In this document: in pieces, positions 1 to 7,122 of the stretch
Numbering within the stretch: position 1 is the first letter of the stretch
Layout: every line of letters starts with the position of its first letter
Assembly (NCBI GenBank): GCA_003483645.1
Contig: DMYM01000095.1
Span: 1-8,017 of the forward strand
DNA from: Verrucomicrobiales bacterium
GTDB taxonomy: Bacteria; Verrucomicrobiota; Verrucomicrobiia; Verrucomicrobiales; Akkermansiaceae
Length of the DNA: 8,017 bases
Reading direction: 5' to 3'
Notes under the pieces: model-generated
Told to the model about the DNA's origin: nothing
What the model saw: only the letters and a program-made list of their open reading frames with translations
Database searches by the model: none
Position numbers and translations under genes: made by a program

Positions 1-1
1 C

Positions 2-646
2 CGGACCCCGCCCAAGACGCAGGCGGCCCTCCTTGAGGCGATGCAGGAGCACCACGTTACGGTGGGAGAGAAGACCTGCAACCTGCCCAAGCCCTTCTTC
101 GTGCTGGCCACTCAGAACCCGATCGAACAGGAGGGAACCTATCCGCTCCCCGAGGCGCAGCTGGACCGTTTCCTCTTTAATATCGTGGTGGACTATCCCG
201 ACGATCAGGAAGAGCGTGAGATCATCCGGAGAGTGACCAGTCCCGGCGAGGGCGAGGTCAAGGCCCTCATGAACGCGGAGGAGATCCTGCAACTGCAGGA
301 GATCGTGAAGCGCGTGCCGGTGGGCGATCACGTGATCGATTTTGCGGCGGACATCGCACGGGCAACCCGTCCCAACTCGGGCGAGGCTCCCGAGTTCGTG
401 AAAGAGATGGTGGGATGGGGCGCCGGGCCCCGGGCGGGGATCGCCCTGATCTCGGCGGCCAAGGCCCACGCCGTGCTGCGGGGCCGCTTCCACGCCACCA
501 CCGGAGACGTTATCGCAGTGGCCCACCCGGTGCTGCGCCACCGGGTGCTCACCACCTTCAATGCCGAAGCCTCGGGAGTGACCAGCGACAGCATCGTGGA
601 AATGCTGCTGGAACATCTGCAACCCAAGGAAGAGATCAAGATTTAG
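2..646 (+). CDS. MoxR-family AAA+ ATPase, C-terminal part (5' truncated by window edge)
   Basis: The reading frame is open from base 2 and ends at TAG 644-646, giving 214 residues. MoxR proteins usually have about 320-340 residues, so roughly the first third is missing, including Walker A and Walker B. The fragment begins with RTPPKTQAALLEAM, the stretch that directly follows Walker B (DEIN) in this family. Visible next are the sensor-1 segment VLATQNP (Asn at 116-118), the GTYPLPEAQLDRF segment with the likely arginine finger (167-169), and the GAGPRAG sensor-2 motif (Arg at 431-433) in the C-terminal helical lid. These are near-consensus for MoxR. Family knowledge: these cytosolic ATPases form ring oligomers and act as chaperone-like remodellers of VWA-domain partners, often encoded next door. 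Here DUF58 and two VWA proteins follow on the same strand, which fits. The ATG at 41 is internal, because conserved MoxR sequence continues upstream of it. The true start is outside the window. Confidence 0.95.
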   Translation, partial: RTPPKTQAALLEAMQEHHVTVGEKTCNLPKPFFVLATQNPIEQEGTYPLPEAQLDRFLFNIVVDYPDDQEEREIIRRVTSPGEGEVKALMNAEEILQLQEIVKRVPVGDHVIDFAADIARATRPNSGEAPEFVKEMVGWGAGPRAGIALISAAKAHAVLRGRFHATTGDVIAVAHPVLRHRVLTTFNAEASGVTSDSIVEMLLEHLQPKEEIKI

Positions 647-690
647 AGTTCGTCTTCGCATTCGCGTTTGCGTTTGCGCGAAGCCGAACT
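647..690 (+). repeat. Inverted repeat with hexamer tandem repeats in its loop (moxR-DUF58 gap)
   Basis: Arms 647-659 and 678-690 are 13 bases each and pair at 12 of 13 positions; the only mismatch is T653 against C684. The 18-base loop (660-677) is made largely of hexamer units. Four tandem hexamers, TTCGCA, TTCGCG, TTTGCG and TTTGCG, run through 655-678 and so overlap the inner end of the left arm. The first paired base directly follows the moxR stop codon. No run of T follows the right arm, so this is not a standard intrinsic terminator. It could be an RNA processing or stability element, an attenuator, a translational control element for the DUF58 gene, or simply an intergenic repeat. The pairing is read directly from the bases; the function is unknown. 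Confidence 0.7.
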
Positions 691-718
691 GGTTTATCGG
701 TTTATTGGTGCCTGCTGT

Positions 719-1657
719 ATGCCCTCGATTGAAGTTCCTGAGTCCATGAAGCTCCTGCCGGAGGAGACCATGGGTGTGATGCGGCGGCTTGAGTGGCTGG
801 CCCGCAAGCGGATGCAGGGGACCCTGACCGGGAAGCACACCAGTCCGGACAAGGGATTCTCGGTCGAGTTCGCGGAACACCGCGAGTACACTCCCGGCGA
901 TGATCCGCGCAATCTCGACTGGCGGGTAATGGCCAAGAGCGATCGCAACGTCATCAAGCAGTATATCGAGGAGACCAACCTGCGGGTCACGGTGGCGGTC
1001 GATATTTCGGGATCGATGGCCTTCCGCGGAGAGGAGGCGGCCCTGGTGGACGGCGAGGCGATGTCCAAGTTCGCCTATGCCCGTTACCTGGCGGCGGCGC
1101 TGAGCTATCTCTTCATCAAGCAGGGAGATGCCGCCGGGTTGGTGACCTTCGACTCCCGGGTGCGCTCCTACCTCCGGGCGGGGAGCCGGCCCAGCCACGT
1201 GCGCCGCATTGTGGAAACCCTGCACCAGTCCGAGCCAGGGGAGGAGACCAAGGTGGCGGATGTCCTGCATGAGGTGGCCGAGCGGGTCCACAAGCGCGGG
1301 CTGGTCATTCTCATCAGCGACCTTTTCGACGAACCGCAGGATATCATCGAGGCGCTCCACCACTTTGATTTCCGCCAGCATGAACTTGTCCTTCTGCACG
1401 TTCTGGCCGACGAGGAACTGACCTTTCCCTTCAAGGCCTTCCAGCGGTTCCGGGATCTGGAAGGGGTGGAACCCATGCTCCGGATTGATCCCCAGGCGGT
1501 GCGGGCAGCCTACCTGGAGAAGGTGCGTGATTTTGTAAAGTCGATGGAGACGGCCAGTGGGAAACTGCAGGCCGACTATGTGCCGGTGAACACCAAGACG
1601 CCGTTGCGCGATACGATCCTGCGCTATCTGGGGAGGAGAATGCATGCCAAGCGGTAG
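719..1657 (+). CDS. DUF58 family protein with VWA-type fold
   Basis: A 312-residue protein with no membrane segment or signal peptide, so probably cytosolic. The DUF58 signature is nearly textbook: GFSVEFAEHREYTPGDD at residues 46-62, then NLDWRVMAKSDR (65-76) and KQYIEETNLR (80-89). It leads into a VWA-like core with an intact MIDAS motif DISGS at residues 95-99, a TFDS strand end near 143-146 and ISD at 199-201. The length is slightly above the usual size of about 290-300. The protein is the expected MoxR partner and is encoded 72 bases behind it; the biochemical role of DUF58 is not established. The start chosen is ATG 719, because the family normally begins about 10-20 residues before LLPEE. 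No convincing Shine-Dalgarno is seen. Alternatives are ATG 746 and TTG 668, but TTG 668 lies in the loop of the upstream hairpin and would add 17 residues not expected in the family. Its frame is the same as moxR, with only the moxR TAG between them. Confidence 0.95.
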   Translation: MPSIEVPESMKLLPEETMGVMRRLEWLARKRMQGTLTGKHTSPDKGFSVEFAEHREYTPGDDPRNLDWRVMAKSDRNVIKQYIEETNLRVTVAVDISGSMAFRGEEAALVDGEAMSKFAYARYLAAALSYLFIKQGDAAGLVTFDSRVRSYLRAGSRPSHVRRIVETLHQSEPGEETKVADVLHEVAERVHKRGLVILISDLFDEPQDIIEALHHFDFRQHELVLLHVLADEELTFPFKAFQRFRDLEGVEPMLRIDPQAVRAAYLEKVRDFVKSMETASGKLQADYVPVNTKTPLRDTILRYLGRRMHAKR

Positions 1658-1744
1658 AGCAGTTATGTGTAATTCGTTACCAGGAATAGAGGGGGCAGTT
1701 GCTTCCACCGACAACCTGCAGCTGACAGCCGACAAGTAAGACAG

Positions 1745-4633
1745 ATGCTCTTCCTCAATCCATGGTTGCTGATCGGACTCGTGGGAGTCCTGGTGCCCAT
1801 CATCCTGCACATGATGCGGCGGCAGTCGGCCAAGCCGCTGGACTGGGGAGCGATGCGATTTCTTTTCGACACGGTGGCGATGCGCCGGCGGCGGATGGAA
1901 TGGGAGGACATGCTGCTGATGGCGGCCCGTTGCCTCCTCATCGCCCTGCTGGCCCTGGCCCTGGCCCGTCCCTTCGTGCCGCCCGATTCCAACGTTCCGT
2001 GGATCTTCGTGCTGCCCCTGGTGCTCCTTGGCGTGGCGGCCTTGGGAGCTTCCTTCGTGCTGAGCAAGGCCGCGGCGCGCTGGCTCACGCGGGGGGTGGC
2101 CCTGTTGATGCTGCTCTCCGGGGTGGCTCTCATTCTCTTTGAGCGCCAGCTCAACCTGGCTCGTTTCCAGAACACGGGGAGCCGGGATATCGCCCTCGTC
2201 ATCGATGCTTCCACTTCCATGGAGATTCCGGGACCGGATGGACGCAGCGCGTTTCAACAGGCCATCGAGGAGGCGATCGTTCTGGTAAAGGGAGCTCCGC
2301 GCGGTACGGCCTTCTCAGTCATCCTGGGAGGTCCGGCCCCCGATGCGGTGACGGGGGCGCCCCTCACGCACCGGGCCGACGTGATCGAGGTCCTGGAGGA
2401 ACTGCGCCCGGTGGGGGGGCCCTTTCGCGCACACGATGCGCTGGGCGTGAGCCTGCTCAACCTCGCCGAGGGATATCACGCCGCAAAGGAGATCGTGGTC
2501 TTTACCGACAGCCAGCGGCTGGGATGGCGCCTGGACAATCCCTCGGCCTGGACGTCGTTCGGGGAGGCGGTCGAAGGCCTGCCGCTTCCGCCCAAGCTGA
2601 TGGTCCGGAGCTTTCCACCCCCGGAGTCCCTGCGCAACGTGGCGGTTTCCCGGATCGATCTTTCCCGGGAAGTGGTGGGGACCGACCGCGAGGCCACGAT
2701 CCGGGTGACAATTGAGAACACGGGCACGGAAGCGGTGACGCCGAATCCCCTGCAGGTGACGGTGGGCGAAGAGCCCCTGGAGCCGGTGGCGATCGGTCAG
2801 CTGGCCCCGGGACAGGAAGAGACCGTCGAGCTGCGCCATCTCTTCAAGCTGGCCGGACCGACGGTGGTGAAGGCCCTCCTGGATGCCAGGGACGATCTGC
2901 CGGTGGATGATGTGCAGGAACTGGTGGTGGCAGTGAAGAAGCGGCTTCCGGTCCTCCTGGTGGACGGCAATCCGAGCGGTGGGTTCTTCGAGCGGGCGGC
3001 CGGGTTTACCGCCCTTGCCCTCGCGCCCTCGGCCGAGCTGGTGGAGGGGAACAAGCCGGAGGAGAATTACCTGATGGAGCCCACCGTGATGCCGGCTCCG
3101 GAGATCACGACACTCAAGGACCTGGAGACCTACCGGGTGGTGGTGCTGGCCGATGTGGTGCGCCTGCCCGGGAGCATGGCCGAGCGGATGGCGGCTTACG
3201 TGGCGAACGGCGGGGGGCTTCTCATCCTGGCCGGACCGAGGGCCGACGAAGGATTTTACAACGGCTGGGAGGGACCCGGCGGTGCGGTGTGCCCGGTGGA
3301 CCTGGGAACCCTGCAGGCTGATGCGGAGGGCATTCACCCCGCGCCCGCCACTTTCGATCATGAAACGCTGGTTCTCTTCAAGGATGAGCGCAGCAGCGAC
3401 CTGGGCAAGGCCCGGGTGTCGGGCTTCCGCGAGGTGACCAAGGTCCGCAAGGGGGGGGCGGTGGCGGCCCGTTACACGAACGGGAAGCCTTTCCTTACGG
3501 GGCGCAACTATGGGAAGGGCCGCATTCTTCTCGCCACGTCGGGCTTCGATGTTCGCACCGGAAACCTGACGACCCGGCAGTCCTTCGTGCCGCTTGTCCA
3601 CGAACTGGTCACCTGGCTCGCCGGGGCGGGTGGGGTGAAGCTCAATGTGGAGGCAACCTGGCGGCCGGCCCTGGCCCTGCCGGGTGGTGGTGGCCTGAAG
3701 GGCACCTATTACCGTTCCTTCGATGAGAGCCGGGGGATTGCGGTTGAGCGGGTCGATCCCACCATCCAGTTCGACTGGAAGGACCAGCAGCCCTACCCGG
3801 GGATGAACCGGGACCGTTTCAAGATCCGCTGGGAGGGTCATCTCGTGCCGCCCGTGACCGGAAGCTACCGGTTCAGCATGGTGGTGGACGACAAGGCCAC
3901 TCTCAAGATCAACGGCCGGACGGTCATGCGAGTGGTGTCAACGGGCCAGAAGGAAAGCGGCGAGATCAAGCTGGAAGCGGGCACCCCCGTGCCGATCGAT
4001 CTCGACTACCAGGAGGAGTCTTCCCACGCCAGTATCAAGCTTCATTGGCAGGTGCCGGGTGGCAGCAAGATGGAGATCATCCCGGCCCAGGCGTTACTCC
4101 CTCTGACCGGCGAACGGGAGAATGAGGTGATCGCCAGGAGCACCGCGGTCGATCCGCGGGGCCAGGAGCGGGTGGCCAGCCTTTCGGTGGGCCGGCGTGG
4201 ACGGGTGCTGGAACTCGATGGGGCTGCCATTCCCGGTCTCTACAAGGTGACCGTGCCGGAACAGCTTCGCAAGGAGATCGAGGAACTGGAGAGCGGGGAA
4301 GTGCCCCTGGTGGTCCGGCGGGATGTGCGGGAGAGCCGCCTCGAGCGGCTTGAGGAAGAAGACAAGGAACTCATTCGCAAGAATATCGACCTGGTGGAGG
4401 CCCAGTCCGTGACCGACGTGCTGGCGGTCCTCAGTGGCAAGGGTTTCGGGAAGGAGTTGTGGAGAATCCTGGCGGTGGCGGCCTTCTTCCTCCTCCTGCT
4501 GGAAGTGGCCCTCGCCCGATGGATCTCGAAGTCGCGCCGGACTGCGGAGGATGTGAAGGTGGAGTTTGAAGAGAAGACCGGACCCGATCCGGGAATGCTG
4601 GAAAAAATGAAGGAACTCAGGAAAGCAGGATGA
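1745..4633 (+). CDS. BatA-like membrane VWA protein with Ig-like, GATase-like and PA14 domains
   Basis: A 962-residue protein. The N-terminus MLFLNPWLLIGLVG is typical of the BatA/aerotolerance-regulator N-terminal domain (about 1-80), including the WGAMRFL and RRRRMEWEDMLL stretches. Membrane segments are near residues 7-22, 56-75, 86-107 and 113-132, with one more at about 907-925. The Arg/Lys-rich loops lie between segments 1-2 and 3-4 and after the last, which predicts the bulk of the protein in the periplasm. Domains in order: VWA (about 147-290) with intact MIDAS DASTS at 154-158; an Ig/CARDB-like beta domain (about 297-398); a Rossmann-like domain related to class I glutamine amidotransferases (about 400-625), without a recognisable catalytic Cys elbow; PA14 (about 650-786); and a charged stretch (840-885) before the final membrane segment. 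The start is ATG 1745, which fits the family N-terminus; its Shine-Dalgarno is weak. The gene lies 87 bases after DUF58 and overlaps the next gene by 4 bases. It probably works with MoxR/DUF58 in an envelope complex; this is inferred from context. Confidence 0.93.
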   Translation: MLFLNPWLLIGLVGVLVPIILHMMRRQSAKPLDWGAMRFLFDTVAMRRRRMEWEDMLLMAARCLLIALLALALARPFVPPDSNVPWIFVLPLVLLGVAALGASFVLSKAAARWLTRGVALLMLLSGVALILFERQLNLARFQNTGSRDIALVIDASTSMEIPGPDGRSAFQQAIEEAIVLVKGAPRGTAFSVILGGPAPDAVTGAPLTHRADVIEVLEELRPVGGPFRAHDALGVSLLNLAEGYHAAKEIVVFTDSQRLGWRLDNPSAWTSFGEAVEGLPLPPKLMVRSFPPPESLRNVAVSRIDLSREVVGTDREATIRVTIENTGTEAVTPNPLQVTVGEEPLEPVAIGQLAPGQEETVELRHLFKLAGPTVVKALLDARDDLPVDDVQELVVAVKKRLPVLLVDGNPSGGFFERAAGFTALALAPSAELVEGNKPEENYLMEPTVMPAPEITTLKDLETYRVVVLADVVRLPGSMAERMAAYVANGGGLLILAGPRADEGFYNGWEGPGGAVCPVDLGTLQADAEGIHPAPATFDHETLVLFKDERSSDLGKARVSGFREVTKVRKGGAVAARYTNGKPFLTGRNYGKGRILLATSGFDVRTGNLTTRQSFVPLVHELVTWLAGAGGVKLNVEATWRPALALPGGGGLKGTYYRSFDESRGIAVERVDPTIQFDWKDQQPYPGMNRDRFKIRWEGHLVPPVTGSYRFSMVVDDKATLKINGRTVMRVVSTGQKESGEIKLEAGTPVPIDLDYQEESSHASIKLHWQVPGGSKMEIIPAQALLPLTGERENEVIARSTAVDPRGQERVASLSVGRRGRVLELDGAAIPGLYKVTVPEQLRKEIEELESGEVPLVVRRDVRESRLERLEEEDKELIRKNIDLVEAQSVTDVLAVLSGKGFGKELWRILAVAAFFLLLLEVALARWISKSRRTAEDVKVEFEEKTGPDPGMLEKMKELRKAG
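3692..4102 (+). other. PA14 domain within the BatA-like protein
   Basis: Residues about 650-786 of the BatA-like protein. Hallmarks seen are GLKGTYY at the start; FKIRWEGHLVPPVTGSYRF (692-710) followed by SMVVDDKATLKINGR, with the paired Asp (715-716) that in characterised PA14 lectin-like domains helps bind calcium; then IKLEAGTPVPIDLDY, SIKLHW and the closing IIPAQALLP. PA14 is a beta-barrel domain of secreted toxins, glycosidases and adhesins that often binds carbohydrate. Its presence fits the predicted periplasmic location. It sits between the amidotransferase-like domain and the C-terminal membrane anchor, where I would not expect it in a standard BatA-like protein. Carbohydrate binding is inference only. 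Confidence 0.88.
4619..4624 (+). promoter_or_regulatory. Ribosome binding site of the second VWA gene
   Basis: AGGAAA lies 5 bases before ATG 4630, inside the end of the upstream BatA-like gene. It is the only convincing Shine-Dalgarno match in front of any gene start in the window. It supports ATG 4630 over the nearby in-frame ATGs at 4645 and 4648, and together with the ATGA overlap it suggests translational coupling. Confidence 0.6.
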
Positions 4634-7053
4634 GTGCAGGATTGATGATGATCCGTGGATCGCTCGTCTTTGCGGCGGCCTGGGGACTGATGGAGTTGCT
4701 GCGCAAGGTGTTCCATCTGGGTACCGGCTGGCCGCTCTGGACCATCGCGCTGATCACGGCGGTGGCGGTCGAGTTCATCATCTTTCTCTACCGCTACGAG
4801 CAGAGTGCGGTGGGACGGACCAAGGGGCATTGGCTGACCGCCCTGCGCCTGCTGGCCCTGGTCGCCCTGATCTGGATGCTTCTCCAGCCGGTCTTCAGCC
4901 GGAAGGTGAACCGTGAACTGGAGCAGGAAGTCATCGTGGTGATGGACGACTCGGCCTCCATGGACCTGGTTGACCCGGGCCAGACGGCATCGCGCTATGA
5001 TATTTCGAAGGATGCCATCAATGCGAGCGGCCTCTTCGATGAACTCAAGGGCAAGGTGGGCGTGCGCATTGTCCGGGCGGCGCGCAAGACCCTGAGCGAG
5101 GGCGAGGAAGCCGCGGAAGGATGGGACCAGGCCACGGATCTGGCCAAGGCCATGACCACCGTGCTGGAACAGGTTCCACCGGACAACCTGGCCGGCCTCG
5201 TGATGGTGACCGATGGCCGGCACAACCGTCCGGGCCGGGTCGAAGACATCGCGCGGCGCTTTGGAATCCTGGATGCCCCCATCGGGGTGGTGGGAATCGG
5301 AAGTGAGACGCCGCCCCGGGACGCCGCCATTCTGGAGGTGCGTTCGCCTGATGCCATTTACCTCGGGGACCGCCTGCGGGTGGCCACCGTCCTGAAGTTC
5401 GACGGATACCGGGGACGCCGCGCCAAGGTGCTCCTGAAAAAAGGGGACGAGATTGTCCAGGAGCAGATGATCTCCATTCCCCAGGACCACCACCGCGAGG
5501 AGGTGCGCTTCAACGATGTTCCGGAGGAGGACGGAATCAACGCCTACACGGTGGAACTGGAGAACCTCGGGGAGGAGTTCTTTGACAGGAACAACAGCTG
5601 GCAGTTCGAGACCGCTATTACCGATGCCCGCACCAATGTGCTCATCGTGGATTCCCACCCGCGCTGGGAGTTTCGCTACCTGCGCAACCTCTTCTATGGT
5701 CGGGACAAGTCGATCCACCTGCAATACGTTCTCCTGGAGCCGGATACGATCCTGGGGCAGCAAGTGGTCCCTGTTCCCGCCTCGGCCGCGCGGAAGTTCG
5801 GCGACGCCCAGGCCACCCGGTTGCCCGAGAGCGAGGAAGAATGGCGCAAGTTTGACGTCATCATCATCGGGGACGTGCCGCCGGAGGCCATCGGAGAAAA
5901 CACCTGGCAGACCATTCAGAGCTGTGTGACCGAGCGGGCCGCCTTCCTTGTCGCCATCGCCGGTCCCCGGCACATGCCGCACGCCATCGAGTCGGGGATC
6001 GCGCGTGAGCTCCTGCCGGTTAAGTACACCCCGAGCCGCCGGACCTTCTTCGGAACGAAAGAGCCTCCCTATCGTCTCATCCTCACCGCCGAAGGGCGCA
6101 ATCACCCGATCACCGCGCAGTCGGACAGCCGTCTTGAGAACGAGCGCCTGTGGGGGGAGTTCCCGGAGTTCCGCTGGCGACACCCGGTGGAGGGCGTGAA
6201 GGAGGGCGCCAGCATCCTGGTGGTGGCCTCCAGCGAAAATGACGGGGAGGTCTCGGTGAACAACGTGGATGATCTCAGCAATGCGCTCTCACGTCTGGCG
6301 CAACGGAAGGAGCGGGAGGCCAGGAATGCTCTTCTGGTTACGCAGCAGGTCGGCAATGGCAAGGTGGCCATGTTGCTCACCGACCGGTCGTGGCGGCTGC
6401 GGGAGGGTGTGGGCGATATCTATCACCACCGGTTCTGGGGTCAGCTCGTGCGCTGGGGGGCGGGTCCCAACCTGCGTTCGGGCACCGCCTCGGTGCGACT
6501 CGGGACCGACCACCTGAGCTACACCGGCGACGACAAGTTACAGATTACGGCCCGGCTCTGGGATGCGGAGAAAAACCCGGTGAAGGACGAATCCCTGAAG
6601 GCCGAGGTATGGCGGGACGGCGAGAAGCTGGTCACCGTCCAGATGCGTTACATCGAGGGTTCCCCGGGGCTCCACAAGGCGCAGGCGGGACCGTTCCCCG
6701 GATCGGGGAATTACCAGATCAAGCTGGTGGGCAAGAAGGCCAGCGATCTTCTGGAAGCGGAGGGGGAGGGCGGAGTTTCCACTGCCTTCCGGGTGGTGGG
6801 GGCCATGAGCCCGGTGGAGCTTTCCGAGACCACGCTGAACCGGCCGCTGCTGGATACCCTGGCCGAGCTCTCGGGCGGGCGCGTGGTCGCCCCGGAGGAG
6901 GCAGGGCAGCTGGCTGGCCTGTTTTTGACGGGAGAGGAGACCCGCGAGGAACTCCGGGAGACCCGGCTCTGGGACCATTGGGCCCTCTTGGTCTTGTTTT
7001 GTGCGCTATTAACTTCAGAATGGGTTATTAGAAGACGGAGTGGACTTCCGTAG
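4630..7053 (+). CDS. Membrane-anchored VWA protein with glutamine amidotransferase-like domain
   Basis: An 807-residue protein. Hydrophobic segments lie near residues 8-24, 36-54 and 69-89, followed directly by a VWA domain (about 98-225) with intact MIDAS DDSAS (106-110) and the TDG motif at 194-196. An Ig-like beta domain follows (about 232-330). Next is a Rossmann-like, class I amidotransferase-related domain (about 334-610) starting TNVLIVDSHPRWEFRYLRNL, with GKVAMLLTDRSWRLR and the HRFWGQLVRW motif near its end. A second beta-rich region spans about 615-725, and the last membrane segment is about 783-800 with an RRR tail. No catalytic Cys elbow is evident, so it is probably not an active amidotransferase. 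Charges again predict the central domains outside the cytoplasm. The architecture parallels the upstream BatA-like protein minus the aerotolerance N-terminus and PA14, so the two may be distant paralogues. A 4-base ATGA overlap and a good ribosome site imply coupled expression. The function is unknown; the context suggests a shared complex with MoxR/DUF58. Base composition turns AT-richer in the last 70 bases. Confidence 0.93.
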   Translation: MSAGLMMIRGSLVFAAAWGLMELLRKVFHLGTGWPLWTIALITAVAVEFIIFLYRYEQSAVGRTKGHWLTALRLLALVALIWMLLQPVFSRKVNRELEQEVIVVMDDSASMDLVDPGQTASRYDISKDAINASGLFDELKGKVGVRIVRAARKTLSEGEEAAEGWDQATDLAKAMTTVLEQVPPDNLAGLVMVTDGRHNRPGRVEDIARRFGILDAPIGVVGIGSETPPRDAAILEVRSPDAIYLGDRLRVATVLKFDGYRGRRAKVLLKKGDEIVQEQMISIPQDHHREEVRFNDVPEEDGINAYTVELENLGEEFFDRNNSWQFETAITDARTNVLIVDSHPRWEFRYLRNLFYGRDKSIHLQYVLLEPDTILGQQVVPVPASAARKFGDAQATRLPESEEEWRKFDVIIIGDVPPEAIGENTWQTIQSCVTERAAFLVAIAGPRHMPHAIESGIARELLPVKYTPSRRTFFGTKEPPYRLILTAEGRNHPITAQSDSRLENERLWGEFPEFRWRHPVEGVKEGASILVVASSENDGEVSVNNVDDLSNALSRLAQRKEREARNALLVTQQVGNGKVAMLLTDRSWRLREGVGDIYHHRFWGQLVRWGAGPNLRSGTASVRLGTDHLSYTGDDKLQITARLWDAEKNPVKDESLKAEVWRDGEKLVTVQMRYIEGSPGLHKAQAGPFPGSGNYQIKLVGKKASDLLEAEGEGGVSTAFRVVGAMSPVELSETTLNRPLLDTLAELSGGRVVAPEEAGQLAGLFLTGEETREELRETRLWDHWALLVLFCALLTSEWVIRRRSGLP

Positions 7054-7074
7054 TATATTCGACCTCTCAGAGAT

Positions 7075-7095
7075 GCGGACGTGTTCGGCGTCTGC
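7075..7095 (+). other. Possible small RNA stem-loop in the gap before the last gene
   Basis: Bases 7075-7081 (GCGGACG) can pair with 7089-7095 (CGTCTGC) in RNA, giving seven pairs including one G-U, around a 7-base loop. No T-run follows, so it is not an intrinsic terminator. A stem this short may be chance. It lies 21 bases beyond the stop of the VWA gene and 27 bases before ATG 7123. Confidence 0.3.
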
Positions 7096-7122
7096 CTTCA
7101 ACCCCTCAACCACTATAATCCG

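Noticed and set aside
647..700. Inverted repeat as a Rho-independent terminator
   Set aside because: No T-run follows the right arm, and a functionally linked gene starts 29 bases beyond it.
668..718. TTG 668 as start of the DUF58 gene
   Set aside because: It lies in the loop of the inverted repeat, uses a rarer start codon and adds 17 residues not expected in DUF58 proteins. ATG 719 is preferred.
415..732. + strand frame with an alternating Phe-Ala stretch
   Set aside because: The Phe-Ala repeat is only the hexamer repeat of the hairpin read in another frame; the rest overlaps moxR out of frame.
1669..1680. GTAA-TTCG-TTAC mini-hairpin after the DUF58 stop
   Set aside because: Only four pairs, too short to distinguish from chance despite the stable-type TTCG loop.
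2315..3841. 508-codon open frame on the - strand
   Set aside because: Antisense to the BatA-like gene; composition is typical of a shadow frame (rich in His, Gln, Arg, Gly) and no domain is seen.
4240..6183. 647-codon open frame on the - strand
   Set aside because: It lies antisense to two genes with clear domains, has a low-complexity His/Arg/Gly/Pro-rich product and no recognisable motif. Long antisense frames are expected in GC-rich coding DNA.
6994..7022. Promoter with TTGTTT at 6994 as -35
   Set aside because: The hexamer 17 bases downstream is AGAATG, a poor -10 match, and no other spacing gives a better pair.
6390..7031. 213-codon + strand frame inside the second VWA gene
   Set aside because: Gly/Arg/Pro-rich shadow of a gene whose own frame has clear motifs.
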